DNA from: Gallionella sp. UBA4737
Lineage (GTDB): Bacteria; Pseudomonadota; Gammaproteobacteria; Burkholderiales; Gallionellaceae
NCBI GenBank assembly: GCA_002403995.1
Contig: DHIV01000056.1
Coordinates: forward strand, 21,185-43,131
Direction of reading: 5' to 3'
Length of the DNA: 21,947 nt
Shown piece after piece: positions 1-7,500 of this stretch. How positions within the stretch are numbered: the stretch's first letter is position 1; the number at the start of each line of letters is the position of its first letter. The position numbers were made by a program, and so were the translations under genes. Below the pieces are notes generated by a model. It did not search any database and had not been told where the DNA came from. It saw only the letters and a program-made list of their open reading frames with translations.

Positions 1-729
1 GTATTCATGCTGCTGGCGGCGATGAATTTCTCCACGCATTTTCTGGCGTGGCGGGAAAAAAGCCTGAAGCTGTATCTGCGTGATACCGAGGCTATCGCTA
101 CGGTTGCGCTGATACTGGCAAGCTGCCTGGGCATAGCCGTATTTCTGTGGTGGCAGGGCACATACCCGAGTTTCTGGACAGCTTTGCGCCATGCCAGCTT
201 CAATCTGGTTTCCATAGCAACGGACTGTGGTTTTACCAGCGTGGATTACAACCAATGGCCGATCTTTGCGCCGATGTGGATGCTGCTCCTCAGTTGCGTC
301 GCGGCCAGTTCCGGCTCCACAGGCGGCGGCATCAAGATGGTGCGCACGATGATCCTGTTCAAGCAGGCCGGGCGCGAATTCATCAAGTTGTTGCACCCAA
401 CTGCCATCAATCCGATGAAAATAGGCGGCAATGTCGTGCCCAACAATATCGTGTTTGCGGTGCTGGGATTCATTTTTCTGTATTTTATGACGGTGGCCAT
501 CCTGACCTTCGCGCTGCTGATCAGCGGGCTGGATTTCATTTCCGCGTTCTCCGCAATTATCGCCTGTATCAATAACGCGGGGCCCGGGCTGGGTGTGGTG
601 GGGCCAGCAGGCAACTATGGTGTGCTGACCGATTTCCAGACCTGGATTTGCACGATTGCCATGCTGGTCGGGCGGCTGGAAATCTTCACCGTGCTGATTC
701 TGTTCACCCCGCATTTCTGGAGGCGGTAA
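1..729 (+). CDS. trkH: Trk potassium uptake protein TrkH, C-terminal part (5' end outside window)
   Basis: The reading frame is open from base 1 and ends at TAA 727-729, so only the last 242 residues are present. TrkH is the inner-membrane K+ translocating subunit, a Trk/Ktr/HKT-type channel-like protein that works with TrkA. Visible hallmarks are several hydrophobic membrane segments, the pore-loop motif TDCGFTS, the SSGSTGGGIK segment, the last filter motif NNAGPGLG, and the C-terminal MLVGRLEIFTVLILFTPHFW signature, which is very typical of TrkH. Family proteins are about 480 residues, so about half is missing, purely because of the window edge. It is followed by a 98-bp gap before pilG and has no obvious functional link with the chemosensory genes. 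The assignment is strong. Confidence 0.95.
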   Translation, partial: VFMLLAAMNFSTHFLAWREKSLKLYLRDTEAIATVALILASCLGIAVFLWWQGTYPSFWTALRHASFNLVSIATDCGFTSVDYNQWPIFAPMWMLLLSCVAASSGSTGGGIKMVRTMILFKQAGREFIKLLHPTAINPMKIGGNVVPNNIVFAVLGFIFLYFMTVAILTFALLISGLDFISAFSAIIACINNAGPGLGVVGPAGNYGVLTDFQTWICTIAMLVGRLEIFTVLILFTPHFWRR

Positions 730-730
730 A

Positions 731-752
731 ATCGCCATGACAGCGGTGGCGA
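731..752 (+). terminator. weak hairpin after trkH, possible terminator
   Basis: TCGCCA (732-737) pairs perfectly with TGGCGA (747-752) around a 9-nt loop, directly after the trkH stop. No T-run follows, so this is at best an imperfect or Rho-assisted terminator separating trkH from the pil genes. Confidence 0.3.
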
Positions 753-827
753 GATACGTTAGCATTGAAGCCTGAGAGCCGTCTAAAACAGATTGAATAC
801 ATCAGTGCCGATGCAAAAGGGAGCAAG

Positions 828-1241
828 ATGAGCGAGGACCTGCCATTGTCAGGGGTGAAGGTATTGCTGATCGACGACAGCAATACCATCAGGCGTAGCG
901 GAGAGATCTTCCTGTCACAGGCGGGATGCCAGGTCATCCTTGCCGAAGACGGATTTGACGGCTTGGCCAAGGTAGTGGACAACCAGCCGGATGTCATTTT
1001 CGTGGATGTGATGATGCCGCGCCTGGATGGCTATCAAACCTGCGCGCTTATCAAAAAGCATCAGCATTTCAGAAATACCCCCGTGATCATGTTGACCAGC
1101 AAAGATACGCTGTTTGATCGCGCGCGCGGCAAACTGGTTGGAGCTGATCAGTATTTACTAAAACCGTTCAACAAAAAAAGCTTGATAGAAACGGTAATCA
1201 TGCATACTCAAGAAAAGAAGGAAGCGGATTATGGGCATTAA
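828..1241 (+). CDS. pilG: PilG, single-domain response regulator of the Pil-Chp system
   Basis: CheY-like receiver of 137 residues. The acidic pair is D16/D17 (LLIDDSNT), the phospho-acceptor is D60 in VIFVDVMMPRLDGYQ, and T90 and K112 (LLKPF) complete the active site. The TCALIK, MLTSKD and GADQYL segments match Pseudomonas PilG closely. PilG is phosphorylated by ChpA and promotes type IV pilus extension, partly through FimX/PilB. I chose ATG 828 because AAAGGGAG (about 815-822) precedes it at good spacing. An in-frame TTG at 765 would add 21 residues that have no receiver homology. The 3' end overlaps pilH by 11 bp, implying translational coupling. Confidence 0.92.
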   Translation: MSEDLPLSGVKVLLIDDSNTIRRSGEIFLSQAGCQVILAEDGFDGLAKVVDNQPDVIFVDVMMPRLDGYQTCALIKKHQHFRNTPVIMLTSKDTLFDRARGKLVGADQYLLKPFNKKSLIETVIMHTQEKKEADYGH

Positions 1242-1596
1242 AAAAATATTGGTAGTGGACGACTCGGCGACAGAGCGCCATTTCATCGGAGAGATATTAA
1301 GCAGGCGCGGGTTCGAGGTTTCCTTTGCCGAGGACGGCGAAAAAGGCGTGGCACAAACCAAGCTGAACAAACCGGATCTGGTCATCATGGATGTGGTGAT
1401 GCCCGGGATGAATGGTTTTCAGGCGACCAGAGCGATTTCCAACGACCCGGAAACACGCAATATTCCCGTGATAATTTGCACCACCAAGGATCAGGAGACC
1501 GACAAAGTCTGGGGTGTACGCCAAGGGGCAAAAGATTATGTGGTCAAACCGATAACCGAGGCAGATTTGTTAAGCAAGATTGCCGCGTTGGGTTAA
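1231..1596 (+). CDS. pilH: PilH, single-domain response regulator of the Pil-Chp system
   Basis: This 121-residue receiver has the length of Pseudomonas PilH. It shows D10/D11 (LVVDDSATE), phospho-acceptor D54 in VIMDVVMPGMNGFQATR, the TTKDQETDKVWGVRQGA stretch that is diagnostic of PilH, and K106 in VVKPI. In known systems PilH counteracts PilG, acting as a phosphate sink or promoting pilus retraction. The start ATG lies inside the end of pilG, with AAGGAAG (about 1218-1224) as ribosome binding site. A long non-coding stretch follows before pilI, which is unusual because pilGHIJ are normally tightly packed. Confidence 0.93.
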   Translation: MGIKKILVVDDSATERHFIGEILSRRGFEVSFAEDGEKGVAQTKLNKPDLVIMDVVMPGMNGFQATRAISNDPETRNIPVIICTTKDQETDKVWGVRQGAKDYVVKPITEADLLSKIAALG

Positions 1597-2024
1597 TTGG
1601 CGCTAAGCGAAATGGGAGCCTTTGAAAATCCAGATTTGCATGCATCCGCTGTGCAGTTAGTCCGCATAAATTACTTTGCAGCGATTACTGCGGCATGGAA
1701 AAAAACCGGATTCGGCCAGCCTGATAGTTATCCTGCACCAAAACCTCATTTTTTTGTTGCCGCATCAAACATATTCGGTTTGGCCGGTATTTTATTCAAA
1801 CGACAACTATGTGTTTTGCTTGCTTCACCTGCGGCGCGCGTCGCATACGATACAGGAAGGGGTGCGTCGATTCCACAGTATCAAGCCCGTTTTCAGTTGC
1901 CTCGGATTGTCTGCCTATGGCACAGGTTGGATGCGGATTGTCTGTCCGCCGTATTGTGCCAAGCCTGCTCGGTGTTGCTTCACGGGGCATCCCGGCAGGC
2001 TCCGAATTTTTAGAGGTTACATAA
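1597..2024 (+). other. 428-bp intergenic region between pilH and pilI
   Basis: Frames are open here in several registers, but none gives a recognisable protein or has a convincing start and ribosome site, so I call it non-coding. It contains an 11-bp perfect direct repeat CGGATTGTCTG at 1903-1913 and 1934-1944, a spacing of 31 bp, or about three helical turns. The second copy sits in a small hairpin, GCGGA (1933-1937) with TCCGC (1945-1949). A promoter for pilIJ-chpA could lie here, but I find no good sigma-70 pair. AGAGGT (2012-2017) just before pilI is the ribosome binding site of the next gene. Confidence 0.45.
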
Positions 2025-2519
2025 ATGTCAAAACGGCTCAATCTGCGCGAATTCCAGCAGAACCTGATCGACCGGTTGCAGGCGAAGGATATGTCTGAAG
2101 AGCGCGTGTCCACGCTGGGTGTGCAGATAGCCGGGCAAAACTGGCTGGTAGATCTGGCAGATATAGGCGAAGTGTTGCCGTTGCCCAAATTGATCAGCGT
2201 TCCATTCACCAAGCCGTGGTTTCGCGGCGTGGCGAATGTGCGCGGCAATCTGTATAGCGTGGCCGATATGGCAACCTATGAGCGTAACGGGACTGCATCA
2301 AGAGATGTCAATAACCGCGTGCTATTGGTTGCTGAGCGCTATGCTTTTAACGCGGCACTGCTGGTTGATCGTGTGCTGGGTTTGCGCGACGCGCGGAAAT
2401 GGCGACAAAGCGGGGTTGATGGGCAAATCGAGTATCACGATGAGCAGGGCACTCATTGGCATAAGTTGGATATACCGGGCTTGCTGGAGCAAGCGGAATT
2501 TTTGCAAATAGGTGTTTAG
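2025..2519 (+). CDS. pilI: PilI, CheW-type adaptor of the Pil-Chp system
   Basis: This 164-residue CheW-domain protein couples the receptor PilJ to the kinase ChpA. The N-terminal RLNLREFQQNLIDRL segment, followed by GVQIAGQNWLVDLADIGEVL and WFRGVANVRGNLYSVADM, is typical of PilI. The V-RG-N-RG-L-Y core corresponds to the CheW receptor/kinase interface. The ATG is preceded by AGAGGT at 7-8 nt. The gene is followed 45 bp later by pilJ, so the two are probably co-transcribed. The order pilI-pilJ-chpA and the length both agree with the family. Confidence 0.9.
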   Translation: MSKRLNLREFQQNLIDRLQAKDMSEERVSTLGVQIAGQNWLVDLADIGEVLPLPKLISVPFTKPWFRGVANVRGNLYSVADMATYERNGTASRDVNNRVLLVAERYAFNAALLVDRVLGLRDARKWRQSGVDGQIEYHDEQGTHWHKLDIPGLLEQAEFLQIGV

Positions 2520-2564
2520 AAATTCGGCTTTTTCAAGAAATTCCCTAGGGGGGAGAGGAATACC

Positions 2565-4496
2565 ATGGCATTGAAACTGACATTACCCAAATCCAAGCTC
2601 CAAGTATTTGGTGTGGCTGCAGCAACTTTTTTTGTGTTGACCGCAATCGCTGCCTATATGAGCAACCGGGAAGAAAGCAACAGTGTGCGCTACGTAGGGC
2701 AATCCAGCCAGTTGCTGATGTTGACGCAGCGGCTTGCCAAAGACGCGCAGCAAGCGCTGTCCGGCAACTCGGCGGCGTTTGATGCCTTGGAAGAAAGCAG
2801 GGCGAGTCTGTCGAATATTCAAACCAGGCTGGACAAGGGTGAGGGCGCGTTGCCCGCGACTGCTGGTGTGTCTCGCGTTGCGCTCGACGAGTTCATGAAG
2901 AGTGCCAATAAAACCCTGCGGGACGTGCAAACGTTGCAAGCAGGGCGCGCCGGTCTGGTGACGTTGGGAGTGACGGTAACAACGATAGACTCGGTGAGTG
3001 CCGAGCTGCGTGGCCTGACACAGACGATGGCAGACTCTTTTGGCGGCGCACAAAAAGAGCAGGCAATTCGCTTTGCCCTGGCGACGGAGCGTATCGGCAA
3101 GGATGCCAGCAGTCTCCTCGGGGCGGAAGTAACGATAGATCAAGTGGCCAAGCTGGGGGCCGACACCATTGCGGCGGAAGACAGTTTGGCCGCGCTTCCT
3201 GCAGCGGATGCAAAGGTGGTGCGTGCGAAAGACTTGTTTGCTACCACCCGCAATAGCGTCGAGATCCTGGTTTCCCAGGTGCGCAATCTGGTGGCGGCCA
3301 AGAGTGCGGCGAAGGCGATCGTGGATGATTCCGATTCATTGTTGGCCAAAGCGCAGCGATTGGTGGATTCTTACCAGGCATCTTCACGGATTGCCACGGT
3401 TGCCGCGTTGCTGTTTGGACTGTTCCTATTCCTATCGCTGCTGTTGTTAGCCAAGGCCTTTGTGGCAGATTCCCGGCGCAGTGCCGAGGAAGCGGCGCGC
3501 ATCAATAGCCAGAACCAGAACGCGATTTTGCGCTTGATGAACGAGATGGGCGATCTGGCGGATGGTGATTTGACGGTTCGCGCCACTGTCACGGAAGACG
3601 TCACCGGTGCGATCGCCGATTCGCTGAACTACACCACGGAGGAGTTCCGTAAACTGGTGTCCCGGATCATAGCTGCGGTGGAACAGATGGGCCACGCAAC
3701 AAAGGATGCCGAAGATATTTCCAAGGGACTGCTGGAGGCAACGCAGAAACAGGCTCGCGAAATTGAGACGGCCGGCGAAGCGGTGCAACTGATCACCAAA
3801 TCCATCAAGGAGGTGGATTCCAGCGCGGCCCGGTCCGCAGAGGTGGCGCGGCGCACTCTGGCAGTAACCGAGCAAGGCGCACAGGCGGTGCGCAACACCA
3901 TCAGCGGTATGGATGGCATACGCGAGCAGATCCAGGATACTTCCAAACGCATCAAGCGCCTTGGCGAAAGCTCGCAGGAGATCGGCGAAATCGTGGATCT
4001 GATTTCCGATATTACCGAACAGACCAATGTGCTGGCGTTGAATGCGGCGATCCAGGCGGCTTCCGCCGGTGAAGCGGGGCGAGGGTTCTCGGTGGTGGCG
4101 GAAGAAGTGCAGCGTCTGGCTGAGCGTTCCGGCGAGGCGACCAAGCAGATCGGCGCGCTGGTGAAAACCATCCAGGGTGACACCCACGATGCGGTGGCGG
4201 CGATGGAAAAGAGCACCTTGGGTGTGGTTGAGGGAGCCAAGTTGTCTGATATGGCCGGTCAATCGCTGCGCGAAATCGAGCAAGTATCCAACGAATTGGC
4301 GGCACTGATCAACAGTATCTCAACATCCACCCAAGTCCAGACTGACATGGCCAGTGAAGTGGCGAGCGTGATGGAAGATATCCTGAAAATTACCGTGCAG
4401 ACCACGGAAGGAACGCGTCTAACGGCCAATTCCATCGCGCAGTTGACCGGCCTGACATCGGACCTGAGGGGTTCGGTAGCGGGCTTTAAATTGTAA
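2565..4496 (+). CDS. pilJ: PilJ, methyl-accepting chemotaxis protein of the Pil-Chp system
   Basis: A 643-residue inner-membrane chemoreceptor. TM1 is about residues 13-32 and TM2 about 278-299. Between them lies a long helical periplasmic region of the PilJ type, made of two related halves (each with a QRLAKDAQ- or RIGKDASS-like helix). A HAMP region follows (GDLTVRATVTEDVTGAIADS), then a long coiled-coil signalling domain whose hairpin tip lies around residues 485-520 (EQTNVLALNAAIQAASAGEA, then GRGFSVVAEEVQRLAERS). Family members sense pilus or surface signals and activate ChpA through PilI. A very strong purine-rich ribosome site, GGGGGGAGAGGA, precedes the ATG. The gene is flanked by pilI and chpA as expected. 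Confidence 0.93.
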   Translation: MALKLTLPKSKLQVFGVAAATFFVLTAIAAYMSNREESNSVRYVGQSSQLLMLTQRLAKDAQQALSGNSAAFDALEESRASLSNIQTRLDKGEGALPATAGVSRVALDEFMKSANKTLRDVQTLQAGRAGLVTLGVTVTTIDSVSAELRGLTQTMADSFGGAQKEQAIRFALATERIGKDASSLLGAEVTIDQVAKLGADTIAAEDSLAALPAADAKVVRAKDLFATTRNSVEILVSQVRNLVAAKSAAKAIVDDSDSLLAKAQRLVDSYQASSRIATVAALLFGLFLFLSLLLLAKAFVADSRRSAEEAARINSQNQNAILRLMNEMGDLADGDLTVRATVTEDVTGAIADSLNYTTEEFRKLVSRIIAAVEQMGHATKDAEDISKGLLEATQKQAREIETAGEAVQLITKSIKEVDSSAARSAEVARRTLAVTEQGAQAVRNTISGMDGIREQIQDTSKRIKRLGESSQEIGEIVDLISDITEQTNVLALNAAIQAASAGEAGRGFSVVAEEVQRLAERSGEATKQIGALVKTIQGDTHDAVAAMEKSTLGVVEGAKLSDMAGQSLREIEQVSNELAALINSISTSTQVQTDMASEVASVMEDILKITVQTTEGTRLTANSIAQLTGLTSDLRGSVAGFKL

Positions 4497-4528
4497 TATC
4501 TGGCCAAATTGCATACGACCAATCCTAC

Positions 4529-7500
4529 ATGACCAACAGCGCACAATTTGATCGCAATACGCTTGCCGCGGTGAAGCCTGGTGTGGACGGCGCACTGGCC
4601 GAGATCAGCGCGCAGCTGGAACTTTATCTCGGGGCCCCTGCGGATAATGCGGCGGCTCTGGAAGTCGTGCGTTCCGAGTTGCACCGTTTGCTGGGCGTGC
4701 TGAAAATGGTTGGCCTGGATGGTGCAGCGGTATTTTGTGCCGAACTGGAGCTCACACTGAGCGAGCTGGCAACGAATCCCCAACAGGTTTCCGCGATGCA
4801 TCGCGACGTGCTGCGCCGCGCCTTGTTCGCTGTCACGCATTACCTCGACACGCTGGCCAATGGCGCGGATAACGCTGCTCTGCGCCTGTTCCCGCAATAT
4901 CAGGAGCTGCAACAGTTGCGCGGCCTCGAAATGTCATTCGAACTGGATCTGTTTTATCCTAATCTTGATGTAGAGTTGCCGAAACAGATGTTGGACCTGC
5001 CTGTCCAGAGTGATGCAATGGCGCACCTCAAGAGGTTGCGCGGCCAGTATCAGCAAAACCTATTGAAGTGGCTGCGCCAGGACGATGCTGCTCTTTCAGT
5101 GCAACTGATGCAGCAGGCCGTGGACGGCGCATTGCGCTGTGCGCCACAGGATGGCAGCCGCGCTTTCTGGTGGGTAAGCTATGGATTGCTGGATTGCCTG
5201 AAGTTTGGCGGGTTGCCTCCCGAAATGAATGTACGCAAGTTGCTGGGCCGTATAGACCAGCAAATGCGCGCGGTAGTCGAAGGTAATGCCGGCGATGTAA
5301 ATCCGGTAATGAACGAGATGCTGTATCTGATCGGGCAAAGTCACGCCGTGAGCGAGCAGGTGGAAGAGATCAAGCAGGTTTACTCGCTGGATCAATACCT
5401 GCCCGAACTTTCGGCGCTGTCGCCCGGCGAAGTGGATCAGATGCTTAACCTCATGCGCGATCAATTGCGCGTTGCCGAAGAAAGCTGGGAGCAATGCGCG
5501 CAAGGCGACGGGGCGGCATGCGAAAAATTCATCAAACATGTCGAACAGATCGCCTTGCAGAGCGACAAGCTCGACCGCGATGTCCTGCAGTATCTGGCCA
5601 AACAGATTCAAGTGTTGTCCCAGTATGCGAGTTCACCGGAGCACGCGCGGCCCATCGCCATGGATATGGCGATGGCACTTCTGTTACTGGGTAGCGGCAT
5701 AGAGAATTACCGCCGTATAGGCAGCAGCTTCCAGGAGCAGGCGCGCATCCTTTCCGAGCGCATGCAGGCTGCGGTAAAACAGCAACCGGAGGACACGAAG
5801 CGGCTGACCGAACTGGTTGATCTGCATTATCAGATGGAACAGCGGGGCGACGTGATGGGCCCGCTGGCCAATGAAATGCTGGTGAACCTCCAGCACGTCG
5901 AACAGGGATTGAACGCTTTTTTCAACAATGCGGTCAAGCGTGACGAGTTGCCTGAGTTGTTGCGTTTGCTGAACCAGATACAAGGCGGTTTGCGTATCTC
6001 GTCTCTGCAGCATGCCGAAAAATTGCTGGCTTCGATTCAGGACCATGTCGGCCGTTTCACGAAGCGCGAGGACGCTCTCAGGCCGGCAGAAAGATATGCG
6101 CTGGCCGATGCGATGAGCGCGCTGGAAAATTACATGCAACATCTGACGCATGGACAAGCAGGTGACGTTTCGCGACTGAAGGCTGCATTGGTTGAAATGG
6201 TCAATCTGGATCAGGCCCCGGAACCAGCGGCTGTCGCGCCGGTTGAAGCGCCGAAAGTTTTAGCGCCCAAGGAAATCGCCCCGGTCAAACCTTCCCGGGT
6301 TTCCGTGCCGGTGGAAATCGCCCCTCTAGAGCCATTGCCGGTACCAGAGCCGGCAGCAATCGTCCCTGCTGAACAGCCACAGGTTCCCGAACCGGCAACT
6401 ATTGTCCCACTTGAATTCCCCGTATCTGCACCAGCGGCCCCGGCTGAGCTGGCTTTCGAGCCTCTGGAGTTCGTTCCGGCCGAACTGCCACCTGCTGCCC
6501 CGGTGGAAAATAAGCCAACCGAGCCAACCAAGCCTCATGTAACGATTGCTTCAGACGAAGACCAGGAATTGCTCGATATATTTCTGGAAGAGGCGCAAGA
6601 GGTATTGAGCACCATGCGCTCCAATCTGGAGACTTGCCAATTGCACCCCGACAGCCACGAACCCTTGGTTTCCATAAGGCGCGGTTTCCATACGCTCAAG
6701 GGCAGCGGGCGGATGGTCGGCTTGACAGATTTGGGCGAAGTTGCGTGGTGTGTCGAGCGCGCCATGAACAGATGGTTGCAGGAAAACAAAACGGCCACGC
6801 CGGGGCTGTTGAACCTTATCAACGCCGCAGTGCAATCATTTGCAGGTTGGGTGGATACGCTCGGCAACCATGGCAAGTTGGTCATCGGGGCGGAAGACCT
6901 GATTGCTGCTGCGCAGCAAGTAGAGAACGGTCTCGATTCAGAAGTTCGATTGGCTGCTGCGACGTCCGGTGAAATGCCTGCTTCTGGCACAGACTCCGGA
7001 CAGGCTTCTGAAGCTCCCGCACCCGCACCGCCAGAAACGACCGCCATGGGCGGCGAAGCCGCGTTGTCCTCAGCGGCGTTGTTCAATATTGCCAATGCCG
7101 AATTAAAACAAAATGTAGCCGTTTTGCACCAACAACTCGATGAGTTGCGAGCGGCCGCACCGCCGGTGGTGCAATATGATTTTATGCGTGCAGCGCATAC
7201 GCTGGCGGGGGTGAGCCGCACCATGAAATTTGCGGCTGTAGTGGAGTTGGCCTCCGCACTGGAAGGCTGGCTGCAGACGAGACTGGAAAATCCATTCACG
7301 CTGAGCGGCATCCAGGTGCAAATGCTTGATCAATCCATTGCCGCTCTGGATGGAATGATACAAGGTATTTGCGATGAAGAAATGCCGCAGATGCGCAGCG
7401 ATCTGGTCAACCAGTTGCTGGCGGACAAGGACAATCTCAGCGAGTCGGCCCAAGAGCCGACCAGCGCGGAAGCGGTCAGCGGTCAGCTTGTCAGCGAGGA

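Noticed and set aside
765..827. Upstream TTG start for pilG adding 21 residues
   Set aside because: No Shine-Dalgarno for it, and the added residues lie outside the receiver fold; ATG 828 has a good ribosome site and gives the family length.
1597..2013. 138-codon + frame in the pilH-pilI gap, beginning with TTG right after the pilH stop
   Set aside because: It begins at a TTG with no ribosome site and has no family resemblance; two other overlapping frames are equally open, so no frame stands out as coding.
3447..4283. 278-codon minus-strand open frame inside pilJ
   Set aside because: Antisense to the conserved signalling domain; no recognisable domain.
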